From Hydractinia symbiolongicarpus (taxonomy: Eukaryota > Cnidaria > Hydrozoa > Anthoathecata > Hydractiniidae): a stretch of 64,000 nt of DNA. Both the position numbers and the translations under genes were made by a program. The stretch spans positions 3,970,001-4,034,000 of the forward strand of contig NC_079878.1 in assembly GCF_029227915.1 (NCBI RefSeq), in the 5' to 3' direction. A model generated the notes under the pieces. The model was given only the letters and a program-made list of their open reading frames with translations. It made no database searches and was not told the DNA's origin. Below are positions 46,966 to 58,100 of this stretch, piece by piece (position 1 is the first letter of the stretch; each line of letters opens with the position of its first letter).

Positions 46966-49123
46966 GGTCGCAGAAAGAGAGCCAAAATCGATCATAATGA
47001 AGTGGCAGTGGCTCATGTAACGAAAGGTGTAGATCAGGACGGGCTGAGAAAATATTACATAAATAAAGAAATAGGTATGCTGAGTATTACAAAAAACCAC
47101 ACATTCTTAAATGCCAAAAACAATTATCTTATGCGCACAAATTATTTGAGGAATAAATTTTTGCGAACCATATTTTTGCGGATGAGTAGTCCCCAAATAC
47201 TTCATTTTGCGGAGTATATTTTTGCGGAATTAATTTTTGCGGAATTAATTTTTGTGAAGTACGAAGAAATTAAAAGAAAAATGGTGTAGAAGTTTTTGCG
47301 GATGGAAGTTTACCAACGAAAGAAAATTAGTCACTACGCATTTCTTGTATTAATAATATAACCTTTATTTTTGGGAGATAGAATTTTCAAGGAATTAGTA
47401 GAAGAGGTATTTTAAAGTTAGCAGAAGCAAAATACAATGGAATACAATATCTCGGCGGACGAAAAATTCAGGGAAGAAAAATTATCCAGCAATTTTAAGA
47501 AATTTTGCAAAATAATCTCCCCATTAATTTTCCCCTTTTTAGAACACGTGACCTCTTTGTCCTTAATTGCAAAGTGAAATAAACCTAAATGGGGCAACAG
47601 CAAAAGTACAATAAAATTTCATAGTTTGGGTGGTTTTTAAAGTTTTCAGGGCATTTAATTTCGTGGATGATCAACACGTGTTTTCGCTGTGCTTAATTTG
47701 ACAAGTTCAATAAAAATTACGTAATTTGAAAAATATAATTCTAAGTCAATTCAAATGCTTAATAACATATCCTTTAACCTCATGAACACTGCAGTTTGCG
47801 CACAGTTGTAACTGTTTATACAAATTTTGTCCTTAATAGAATGATTATGAGATACTATTGAAACGACGCCCTTTATAAGTACAAATTAATCCGTAACTCC
47901 TTTAGAGTGCAATTTATGAAATTGAGCTTCTTATGAAGCGCTAAAGCAGTAAAGAGTTAATATGTTTTCAATCGTGAAAATTTACTTTTTTATTGTTAAG
48001 ACATATTGTCTATGGTTACTTAATTTATTTTTCTAGCTATTGTGCTGCTTGCAAATCATAGACGATCACTAGACGATTTTTATGACGATCGTCATAAATA
48101 CTGGAATTTGATTGGTTTGGTCGCGATTGTCGTCATGACAAAAAGTTGAATTGGTTTCTACTTTTTGTCGCAAAAATCGGCGCAAATATCACCCAGTGGA
48201 GACATATCTTTTGAATCATTCTATTAGCAGTTCAGTGTCTAATCATTACCTCTTAATTGCCGGAAATTGCCTTAAATTTAGATAAAATTGGTGTGTTTTA
48301 AAGAGATTATGAAATAATATAGTTATTTTTTATGTTCCTTTTTAAAAAAACGTGTTTTAAAAAAATGCCCCTGCGACACTGGATTTAACGTGGCACAGAG
48401 GACATTTATTACCCTGTTTTCTTTTATTTCGTTCGCTTTTATAAACTACTAACTAAAAATTAATCGCGAATTGCACTCTGTTTAGTAAATGTAGTTTTGC
48501 TTTACTACCAGGCAGCAAGTTCGCAATGTACAAAGTAGCTAATTAAGTTAAAATAATTTTTTAGGTTTCGGAGTTTTCGCAGAAAAGAATTTTACGAAGG
48601 GGGAGTTCTTATTGGAGTATCCTGGGGAACTTATTAGCGCCGAGGAAGAAGAAAAAAAGCAGCAACGCTATAACGCTAAATTTGGTTCATTCTTGTTTTT
48701 TTTCAACAAATGTTGGTAAGTATTAGCCATATATACCTTATCGGTAAAAAAAGTCGGTAAGAATTTTTTGGTCGGCAAAAATGTTGTTCACTTGCACAAA
48801 ATTTAGTCACTTTTTGCCGACTTTTTTTTCGTTAAACTAGAATTTGGAAAAATTTTCATGCGAGAATAATAGATGTACATCATTCTCTCGTTTCTACTCT
48901 CACATTTTTTTTTGATTATAGTATTGACGGAACCTTCTCAGAGCGGTTAGGTAAATACGTCAACGATAGCGCAGTGGCGTTTTGTAATTCGAAAATGCGC
49001 CCTATAGAAGTTAATGGCAGAGTCCATTTCTGTCTGTTCGTTCTTGTTAACCAAATAGTGGCCGGAACCGAATTAAGATATTCCTATGGTGACAGCAATC
49101 TTACTTGGAGAACAGTTAGTTAG
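46966..49123 (+). CDS. KMT5A-like SET-domain lysine methyltransferase, three exons, 5' incomplete
   Basis: Exon a 46966-47074 (acceptor TTGTAG; GRRKRAKIDH...LRKYYINKEI), exon b 48565-48715 (acceptor TTTTAG, donor GTAAG; GFGVFAEKNF, LEYPGELISAEEEEKK), exon c 48922-49123 (acceptor TTATAG; IDGTFSERLGKYVNDS, LVNQIVAGTELRYSYG, stop TAG). Phases join exactly, giving 153 residues. Order and motifs match the SET domain of KMT5A/SETD8, which in known members monomethylates histone H4 Lys20 using S-adenosylmethionine: GxG-containing N-flank, the RLG..VNDS (N-H-S-like) motif and the ELxYxYG catalytic tyrosine. Changes are NDS for NHS, IDGT for IDAT and YSYG for YDYG, so activity is uncertain. No upstream exon with a start was found; exon a has no in-frame ATG. 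It may be a decaying copy or have a distant 5' exon. Confidence 0.72.
47130..47300. repeat. TTTTTGCGGA-type iterated sequence
   Basis: Inside the first SET-gene intron, AATTTTTGCGGA or close variants recur about six times. This resembles in layout, but not in exact sequence, the TTTTGGCGGA iterons of the intact transposon. It is probably part of another MITE family. Confidence 0.5.
47239..47467 (+). repeat. Repeat B, donor copy
   Basis: Identical to 45813-46041. Here it is embedded in continuous TTTTTGCGGA-type sequence on its left, so this is likely the original location and the upstream one the copy. Confidence 0.85.
47468..48078. other. SET-gene intron sequence, unassigned
   Basis: AT-rich with no recognised element. 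The 61-codon minus-strand frame 47418-47603 is not supported. Confidence 0.4.
48079..48098. repeat. 20-bp perfect palindrome
   Basis: TTTATGACGATCGTCATAAA reads the same on both strands. The GACGATC half-site also occurs just upstream (48061) and GTCGTCATGAC nearby (48129-48139). It could be a binding site or a remnant element end, and it lies in the SET-gene intron. Confidence 0.6.
48099..48564. other. Remainder of the first SET-gene intron
   Basis: No gene or repeat recognised. The intron ends in TTTTTTAG at 48564. Confidence 0.4.
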
Positions 49124-49131
49124 TTAGTTAG
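49111..49131 (+). repeat. (TTAG)n microsatellite at the SET gene's stop codon
   Basis: Five TTAG-type repeats begin within the last codons of exon c, and the TAG stop lies inside them. Slippage here could have created or moved the stop. Confidence 0.7.
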
Positions 49132-50099
49132 TTATAAAGAAAGAAACAACAAATTATAACATTTTTGTAATGTTCTTATAAAATTCATCTTAGAATAAAA
49201 ACACCAAGATGCCTATTACGATTGCACCAAAAGTCTCTACGGTAAGTTAAAATGCTTTAGTCTTGTCCTGTATGTTTTTTACCCTGTAAAAAAAGTCATG
49301 ACAATACGCCCATAGTACATGTAGTAAGTAAGTGCGTTATTTAGCGCGACCCTGGCCACACAATGTAATATATACTTCCTCAATTGAATAAAGTTTTCTA
49401 AAAGTGTTTCTTTCACAATTATCATTAATGTCCGAAACTATGAAAATTTTACTTTCTTTTTACTTCAAAGAAGTGCTTCTTGCGTACACTTACATCTGCA
49501 ACAGTCAAGGGAAGATTTTTTTTTTAAACAAACAAAACAAGTTTATAAAGAAAATTAAAATATTGCGTACTTCTTTTTCTAATTTTTCAATGGTTGTACG
49601 TTCTCTATTGTTGTTTGTTGTGTAATAAAAGGGTTGGTGTGATGATTTTCACAGTAGTAAAATATTGTGTGAGGTCTGGAAAGTGTAGAAACAAAAACAT
49701 GGCTGTCAAATGACAAGACTATAAATGTGCCATTATTAGACTCCATCGCATATGCTTGTTTTGACGTTCAAAGTACCTGAAACGCAAAATGTCTTAAAGA
49801 AAACAAAAATTTAAAACAGGCTGTATAGTTTTATAGTTTCATACTCCTACCGGTCTGACAGAAATTTGTTCCCTTTCTTGGCCAAAGTTTCACAGTTTTC
49901 GCAGCCAATTTACAAACATCTTGAAAGGTGTTATGTCTACTTACTAAAACATTGGCAACTTTTAAAACTATATTGTACAATATTATTTTCATTGTCACAC
50001 ACTATATTGAGATTGATTACTTTATAAGTAAAAAATAGGGAGGGTTGAGTCGGGAGCGTGGTCCAGAGAAACGAAGGGAAAATAAAAAACAAGTCTTTT
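49132..50099. other. Unassigned downstream flank
   Basis: No further SET exon recognised. The 73-codon frame 49404-49625 has low-complexity composition and no motif. Confidence 0.4.
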
Positions 50100-50132
50100 A
50101 CGAAAAGTCCTTTTATGTAAAGGACTTTTCGT
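50100..50132. repeat. Hairpin, 14-bp perfect arms
   Basis: ACGAAAAGTCCTTT (50100-50113) pairs with AAAGGACTTTTCGT (50119-50132) around a 5-base loop. There is no following T run on the plus strand, so it is not read as a terminator. Confidence 0.6.
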
Positions 50133-51450
50133 AGGACTTTTATGGCAGAAATTCTTTTTGGGCTGACTTCTTATAATTCGAATTTAATTTATTTGGAACA
50201 TTCCGTTATCGAATTCACGAAGTTGTAAAATATACTTTACTGAGCGCTTAAAATTTTGATTTAAATTTTAAAGAGGGCGTTTAAAGGCAGATTTTCTTTG
50301 CGCCTCGGTTCGACTTTGAGTTCGCACCGTCTTGTTAATGTAACCCTCTTGATTTCAATAGCTGTGTGTTGGCCCTGAATTCAAATGAATAAAGAGTCTA
50401 ATGTATAGTGGTTGAGCCAAGAACTTTTAACCTGTATAAACGTTTATTTTGTAGAAGATAAATTATGAGGTTCGTCACTTTTAATGAAAACTGTACTTGC
50501 GCCCGTTTTATCATTTTCAATGTCGTTAAAGTAGCTCATTGAAAAATCAGCACCAAATGATACTGTATTTGACCCTTTAGAAGCGACAAAAATTATTATA
50601 AACTTTTATATTTTAAAGACTTTCTAGGTTGGTTCTTATAATCATGATTTATGCTCATCGTTTTAGCAGGTTATTTATATATATATGTTTGCTTTGTGAA
50701 CTTAAAAATTTCTCTATCAAGTTTTTAGAAATTCAAGTATCACATTCTCCCAGTGACTAAAAAGCTTCAGGAAATGTCTATTAATTTTAGGCTTTGTTTT
50801 CTGATATAAATTTTATAGTGTTGACCGGTAGTTATTTTGAAAGTTTAGATAGTTTAAGTTTATTAAACGCACAGAACATTTGCATCTCACTAGTTATATT
50901 AAAAGGACGTTTGTTCCCAAAAAGTTAAATTAAATAGTTGTTCGAGAGGGAACTAAAACGGGTGTTTTACTAAATATATTATTACCAGATCAAACTGTAC
51001 TGTATTAAGTTATTTTTTATTTTTAAAAACATAGTTGTAAATGAAAAAATTCTTTTAAGATTAAATACCAAATGAAAACTGTAAATGGTGTATTAATGTG
51101 TTATTTTATATTTCATTTTTTGGAAAAGCTAATTGCTTCAACCCTCACGATACTTACGCTTTATATGAAGTTAAAGATCGCACGTGTATTCAAACTAGTT
51201 TTTGTTAATTTTTTCTTATAGCAGTATTATTCTTAGAGTTCATTTCTAATTGTGCGAAGTTTCCAAAAATCGCGAAAACCGCAAAAGTTTCTTCTGCAAA
51301 CACTTTCTTCCCTCAAAGTATCAAGGACAGCGCTCAAAAGTCCTGGCAAAACAATGGGATACTCCTCAACTTTCCGAGTCCCGGAGAAAAAAAATAAAGG
51401 TTGATTAACTTTATTGTTCCCGTAAAAAACATTGTTTAATTAAAAACTTT
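50133..51450. other. Unassigned AT-rich stretch with one open frame after a splice-like site
   Basis: After an acceptor-like TTCTTATAG, a frame of about 58 codons without a start (about 51223-51396, containing SNCAKFPKIAKTAKVSS) ends in TAA. No homology is recognised and no donor exon was found. Possibly coincidence or part of a repeat. Confidence 0.3.
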
Positions 51451-51532
51451 AACGTAATTAAAGTAGAGCCACTTCTAGAATTGTCAACACAATGACTGGC
51501 AGTAAGCGGAATTGGGTCAGCCGTCCCAGAAC
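51451..51532 (+). repeat. Diverged direct repeat, copy 1
   Basis: About 82 bp beginning AACGTAATTAAAGTAGAGC and ending CCCAGAAC. Aligns with 51702-51784 (AATGTAATTGAAGTAAAGC ... CCCAGAAC) with many substitutions. Confidence 0.55.
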
Positions 51533-51597
51533 TCAGAGCCGCAGACAAACTAATTACACTGCTTGTGTCAATATGTTAACAACACCCACGTTGGCGT

Positions 51598-51650
51598 TTC
51601 TCATGAATGCTTGTCATGGAAATTCCAGCCAAGACAAGCATTCATGAGAA
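51598..51650. repeat. Hairpin, 18-bp perfect arms
   Basis: TTCTCATGAATGCTTGTC (51598-51615) is the exact reverse complement of GACAAGCATTCATGAGAA (51633-51650), with a 17-base loop. It lies between the two diverged direct repeats near the right end of the insertion. Confidence 0.8.
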
Positions 51651-51701
51651 TTGTTTACTACGATCGAACCATCCATCATGACGGCCGAGTATTATTGGTG
51701 T

Positions 51702-51784
51702 AATGTAATTGAAGTAAAGCTACTTCGTGTATTGCTAACATACTGTCTGTCAGTGAACGGGATTCAATCCATGGTCCCCAGAAC
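51702..51784 (+). repeat. Diverged direct repeat, copy 2
   Basis: Counterpart of 51451-51532, about 250 bp downstream. It ends in GGTCCCCAGAAC, a variant of the end motif of the insertion. A 69-codon frame across it has no recognisable domain. Confidence 0.55.
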
Positions 51785-52096
51785 AAACTTGATGCATCGC
51801 GAGAGATATAAGAAAGCTATAATCATGGGAAACAATATTTGTCCCCACAAGGCACTGTGAAACTTCACAACCTTGACATGTGGCCCACAAGGCGCTTTCC
51901 AACTTTTTTGTGAACCATGCGAAAATCTGTTTAAAAAACCGTTTTATTATTATTGAGTAGGTAAGATTATATGTTTAGGAGCTATAAAACCAATTATATA
52001 TAACAACCTCATGTAGAAAGATATTTTTCATTTTTATTTTTTTACTTTCGCGTTTGGCTGGGAAGGCGCTTTCTAACTTTGGTCCCCAGAAGGCGC
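51773..52096 (-). repeat. Right subterminal cluster of the GGTCCCC(A/C)AAGGCGC motif
   Basis: Copies at 51773 (GGTCCCCAGAAC), 51841-51853 (GTCCCCACAAGGC), 51882-51895 (GGCCCACAAGGCGC) and 52081-52096 (GGTCCCCAGAAGGCGC). They are in the opposite orientation to most copies in the left cluster. Confidence 0.65.
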
Positions 52097-52105
52097 AGAT
52101 GTGGG

Positions 52106-52113
52106 TATGTGTG
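52106..52113. repeat. 8-bp direct repeat TATGTGTG at right edge of the insertion
   Basis: Same as 31570-31577. The satellite resumes with AGGCAACCGTTG directly after it. Confidence 0.5.
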
Positions 52114-55100
52114 AGGCAACCGTTGTAACTCAAACGGATTGATACCGCCAAGAAGTCGATGAAGTGTAGTTTTTGAGAATGTCTCTATTTCTTCAGCGCG
52201 TGCTAACGGCCAGGATTAGTCCCACAGTAAAAAAAGACTTATTTATCTAAATTTTTAAATAAAGCACTACCACAGAGCCTAGTGTACTCGCTGAATTCCA
52301 GCAATCATGTCGAATTAAGAAGAATGGTATTCCTTGGAGTCCAATTGGCTCATTTATCGAGTTTACAAGGTCACAGTTCAGAATCAGTTCAATTAAGTCC
52401 CACAGTCAATCGTTTCACTGTTAAAAGCGATGCAACCTAGTAATATCAGAATACTATCGCTAAATACATGTTGGTACGAATATGAGAGGCAACCGTTGGA
52501 ACTCAAACTGATTAACACCGTTAGAAAGTCAATGAAATGTAGTTTTTGAAACTGTCTCTATTTCTTCAGTGCAAACTAACGGCTGGGATTGGTCCCACAG
52601 TAAAAAATGACATATTTAACTTAATTTTTAAATAAAACTCTACCACAGTGCCCAGTGCAATCGCTGAGTTCCAGCAATGAAGTCAAATTAGGAAGAATGT
52701 TACTTCTTGTAGTCAAACTGGCTCATTTATCACATTTTTAAGGTCAAAGTCCAAAATCAGTTCAATTAAGTCCCACAGTCAATCGTCTAACTGTTAAAAG
52801 CGATGCAACCTAGTAATATCAGAATACTATCGCTAAATACATGTTGGTAGGAATATGTGACGCAACCGTTGTAACTCAAACGGATTGATACCGCCAAGAA
52901 GTCGATGAAATGTAGTTTTTGAGAATCTCTCTATTTCATTGCCAAGAAGTCGATGAAGTGTAGTTTTTGAGAATGTCTCTATTTCTTCAGCGCTTGCTAA
53001 CGGCCAGGATTAGTCCCACAGTAAAAAAAGACTTATTTATCTAAATTTTTAAATAAAGCACTACCACAGAGCCTAGTGTACTCGCTGAATTCCAGCAATC
53101 ATGTCGAATTAAGAAGAATGGTATTCCTTGGAGTCCAATTGGCTCATTTATCGAGTTTACAAGGTCACAGTTCAGAATCAGTTCAATTAAGTCCCACAGT
53201 CAATCGTTTCACTGTTAAAAGCGATGCAACTTAGTCACATCGGAAAGAAATCACTAAATACATGTTGGTACGAATATGCGACGCAATCGTTGGAACTCAA
53301 ACTGATTAACACCGTTAGAAAGTCAATGAAATGTAGTTTTTGAAACTGTCTCTATTTCTTCAGTGCAAACTAACGGCTGGGATTGGTCCCACAGTAAAAA
53401 ATGACATATTTGACTTAATTTTTAAATAAAACTCTACCACAGTGCCCAGTGCAATCGCTGAGTTCCAGCAATGAAGTCAAATTAAGAAGAATGTTACTTC
53501 TTGTAGACAAACTGGATCATTTATAACATTTATCAGGTCACACTCCAAAGTTAGTTAAATTAAGTCCCACAGTCAATCGTTTCACTGTTAAAGGCGATGC
53601 AACCTAGTAATATCAAAATACTATCGCTAAATACATGTTGGTACGAATATGTGAGGCAACCGTTGTAACTCAAACGGATTGATACCGCCAAGAAGTCGAT
53701 GAAGTGTAGTTTTTGAGAATGTCTCTATTTCTTCAGCGCGTGCTAACGGCCAGGATTAGTCCCACAGTAAAAAAAGACTTATTTATCTAAATTTTTAAAT
53801 AAAGCACTACCACAGAGCCTAGTGTACTCGCTGAATTCCAGCAATCATGTCGAATTAAGAAGAATGGTATTCCTTGGAGTCCAATTGGCTCATTTATCGA
53901 GTTTACAAGGTCACAGTTCAGAATCAGTTCAATTAAGTCCCACAGTCAATCGTTTCACTGTTAAAAGCGATGCAACCTAGTAATATCAGAATACTATCGC
54001 TAAATACATGTTGGTACGAATATGAGAGGCAACCGTTGGAACTCAAACTGATTAACACCGTTAGAAAGTCAATGAAATGTAGTTTTTGAAACTGTCTCTA
54101 TTTCTTCAGTGCAAACTAACGGCTGGGATTGGTCCCACAGTAAAAAATGACATATTTAACTTAATTTTTAAATAAAACTCTACCACAGTGCCCAGTGCAA
54201 TCGCTGAGTTCCAGCAATGAAGTCAAATTAGGAAGAATGTTACTTCTTGTAGTCAAACTGGCTCATTTATCACATTTTTAAGGTCAAAGTCCAAAATCAG
54301 TTCAATTAAGTCCCACAGTCAATCGTCTAACTGTTAAAAGCGATGCAACCTAGTAATATCAGAATACTATCGCTAAATACATGTTGGTAGGAATATGTGA
54401 CGCAACCGTTGTAACTCAAACGGATTGATACCGCCAAGAAGTCGATGAAATGTAGTTTTTGAGAATCTCTCTATTTCATTGCCAAGAAGTCGATGAAGTG
54501 TAGTTTTTGAGAATGTCTCTATTTCTTCAGCGCTTGCTAACGGCCAGGATTAGTCCCACAGTAAAAAAAGACTTATTTATCTAAATTTTTAAATAAAGCA
54601 CTACCACAGAGCCTAGTGTACTCGCTGAATTCCAGCAATCATGTCGAATTAAGAAGAATGGTATTCCTTGGAGTCCAATTGGCTCATTTATCGAGTTTAC
54701 AAGGTCACAGTTCAGAATCAGTTCAATTAAGTCCCACAGTCAATCGTTTCACTGTTAAAAGCGATGCAACTTAGTCACATCGGAAAGAAATCACTAAATA
54801 CATGTTGGTACGAATATGCGACGCAATCGTTGGAACTCAAACTGATTAACACCGTTAGAAAGTCAATGAAATGTAGTTTTTGAAACTGTCTCTATTTCTT
54901 CAGTGCAAACTAACGGCTGGGATTGGTCCCACAGTAAAAAATGACATATTTGACTTAATTTTTAAATAAAACTCTACCACAGTGCCCAGTGCAATCGCTG
55001 AGTTCCAGCAATGAAGTCAAATTAAGAAGAATGTTACTTCTTGTAGACAAACTGGATCATTTATAACATTTATCAGGTCACACTCCAAAGTTAGTTAAAT

Positions 55101-58100
55101 TAAGTCCCACAGTCAATCGTTTCACTGTTAAAGGCGATGCAACCTAGTAATATCAAAATACTATCGCTAAATACATGTTGGTACGAATATGTGAGGCAAC
55201 CGTTGTAACTCAAACGGATTGATACCGCCAAGAAGTCGATGAAGTGTAGTTTTTGAGAATGTCTCTATTTCTTCAGCGCGTGCTAACGGCCAGGATTAGT
55301 CCCACAGTAAAAAAAGACTTATTTATCTAAATTTTTAAATAAAGCACTACCACAGAGCCTAGTGTACTCGCTGAATTCCAGCAATCATGTCGAATTAAGA
55401 AGAATGGTATTCCTTGGAGTCCAATTGGCTCATTTATCGAGTTTACAAGGTCACAGTTCAGAATCAGTTCAATTAAGTCCCACAGTCAATCGTTTCACTG
55501 TTAAAAGCGATGCAACCTAGTAATATCAGAATACTATCGCTAAATACATGTTGGTACGAATATGAGAGGCAACCGTTGGAACTCAAACTGATTAACACCG
55601 TTAGAAAGTCAATGAAATGTAGTTTTTGAAACTGTCTCTATTTCTTCAGTGCAAACTAACGGCTGGGATTGGTCCCACAGTAAAAAATGACATATTTAAC
55701 TTAATTTTTAAATAAAACTCTACCACAGTGCCCAGTGCAATCGCTGAGTTCCAGCAATGAAGTCAAATTAAGAAGAATGTTACTTCTTGTAGTCAAACTG
55801 GCTCATTTATCACATTTTTAAGGTCAAAGTCCAAAATCAGTTCAATTAAGTCCCACAGTCAATCGTCTAACTGTTAAAAGCGATGCAACCTAGTAATATC
55901 AGAATACTATCGCTAAATACATGTTGGTACGAATATGTGACGCAACCGTTGTAACTCAAACGGATTGATACCGCCAAGAAGTCGATGAAGTGTAGTTTTT
56001 GAGAATCTCTCTATTTCATTGCCAAGAAGTCGATGAAGTGTAGTTTTTGAGAATCTCTCTATTTCTTCAGCGCTTGCTAACGGCCAGGATTAGTCCCACA
56101 GTAAAAAAAGACTTATTTATCTAAATTTTTAAATAAAGCACTACCACAGAGCCTAGTGTACTCGCTGAATTCCAGCAATCATGTCGAATTAAGAAGAATG
56201 GTATTCCTTGGAGTCCAATTGGCTCATTTATCGAGTTTACAAGGTCACAGTTCAGAATCAGTTCAATTAAGTCCCACAGTCAATCGTTTCACTGTTAAAA
56301 GCGATGCAACTTAGTCACATCGGAAAGAAATCACTAAATACATGTTGGTACGAATATGCGACGCAATCGTTGGAACTCAAACTGATTAACACCGTTAGAA
56401 AGTCAATGAAATGTAGTTTTTGAAACTGTCTCTATTTCTTCAGTGCAAACTAACGGCTGGGATTGGTCCCACAGTAAAAAATGACATATTTGACTTAATT
56501 TTTAAATAAAACTCTACCACAGTGCCCAGTGCAATCGCTGAGTTCCAGCAATGAAGTCAAATTAAGAAGAATGTTACTTCTTGTAGACAAACTGGATCAT
56601 TTATAACATTTATCAGGTCACACTCCAAAGTTAGTTAAATTAAGTCCCACAGTCAATCGTTTCACTGTTAAAGGCGATGCAACCTAGTAATATCAAAATA
56701 CTATCGCTAAATACATGTTGGTACGAATATGTGAGGCAACCGTTGTAACTCAAACGGATTGATACCGCCAAGAAGTCGATGAAGTGTAGTTTTTGAGAAT
56801 GTCTCTATTTCTTCAGCGCGTGCTAACGGCCAGGATTAGTCCCACAGTAAAAAAAGACTTATTTATCTAAATTTTTAAATAAAGCACTACCACAGAGCCT
56901 AGTGTACTCGCTGAATTCCAGCAATCATGTCGAATTAAGAAGAATGGTATTCCTTGGAGTCCAATTGGCTCATTTATCGAGTTTACAAGGTCACAGTTCA
57001 GAATCAGTTCAATTAAGTCCCACAGTCAATCGTTTCACTGTTAAAAGCGATGCAACCTAGTAATATCAGAATACTATCGCTAAATACATGTTGGTACGAA
57101 TATGAGAGGCAACCGTTGGAACTCAAACTGATTAACACCGTTAGAAAGTCAATGAAATGTAGTTTTTGAAACTGTCTCTATTTCTTCAGTGCAAACTAAC
57201 GGCTGGGATTGGTCCCACAGTAAAAAATGACATATTTAACTTAATTTTTAAATAAAACTCTACCACAGTGCCCAGTGCAATCGCTGAGTTCCAGCAATGA
57301 AGTCAAATTAAGAAGAATGTTACTTCTTGTAGTCAAACTGGCTCATTTATCACATTTTTAAGGTCAAAGTCCAAAATCAGTTCAATTAAGTCCCACAGTC
57401 AATCGTCTAACTGTTAAAAGCGATGCAACCTAGTAATATCAGAATACTATCGCTAAATACATGTTGGTACGAATATGTGACGCAACCGTTGTAACTCAAA
57501 CGGATTGATACCGCCAAGAAGTCGATGAAGTGTAGTTTTTGAGAATCTCTCTATTTCATTGCCAAGAAGTCGATGAAGTGTAGTTTTTGAGAATCTCTCT
57601 ATTTCTTCAGCGCTTGCTAACGGCCAGGATTAGTCCCACAGTAAAAAAAGACTTATTTATCTAAATTTTTAAATAAAGCACTACCACAGAGCCTAGTGTA
57701 CTCGCTGAATTCCAGCAATCATGTCGAATTAAGAAGAATTGTATTCCTTGGAGTCCAATTGGCTCATTTATCGAGTTTACAAGGTCACAGTTCAGAATCA
57801 GTTCAATTAAGTCCCACAGTCAATCGTTTTACTGTTAAAAGCGATGCAACTTAGTCACATCGGAAAGAAATCACTAAATACATGTTGGTACGAATATGCG
57901 ACGCAATCGTTGGAACTCAAACTGATTAACACCGTTAGAAAGTCAATGAAATGTAGTTTTTGAAAATGTCTCTATTTCTTCAGTGCAAACTAACGGCTGG
58001 GATTGGTCCCACAGTAAAAAATGACATATTTGACTTAATTTTTAAATAAAACTCTACCACAGTGCCCAGTGCAATCGCTGAGTTCCAGCAATGAAGTCAA

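Larger units (their letters stand above)
31578..52105. mobile_element. 20.5-kb insertion in the satellite, with inverted-repeat ends (possible giant or composite transposon)
   Basis: This block shares no sequence with the flanking satellite, yet the satellite resumes in the same phase and monomer type after it: 52114 onward matches what follows GAATATGTG near 25740. The left end reads TGCACATAAGCGCC then TTGTGGGGACC. The right end, reverse-complemented, reads CCCACATCTGCGCC then TTCTGGGGACC, so about 20 of 25 positions match in register. Both ends also carry several subterminal copies of GCCTTGTGGGGACC in inverted orientation. No transposase attributable to the whole block was recognised. The pogo-like transposase inside belongs to its own smaller element. 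Alternatives are a single large insertion by recombination, or a composite of nested elements. Confidence 0.6.

Noticed and set aside
50100-50132. Hairpin as a transcription terminator
   Set aside because: Eukaryotic context and no adjacent T run; reported only as a hairpin.
51223-51396. Possible 3' terminal exon after TTCTTATAG
   Set aside because: No upstream donor exon, no homology recognised; could be chance.
31576-52109. Polinton/Maverick as the identity of the 20.5-kb block
   Set aside because: Size fits, but no polymerase B, integrase, ATPase or capsid gene is recognisable, and the ends and direct repeat do not match the usual 6-bp pattern.
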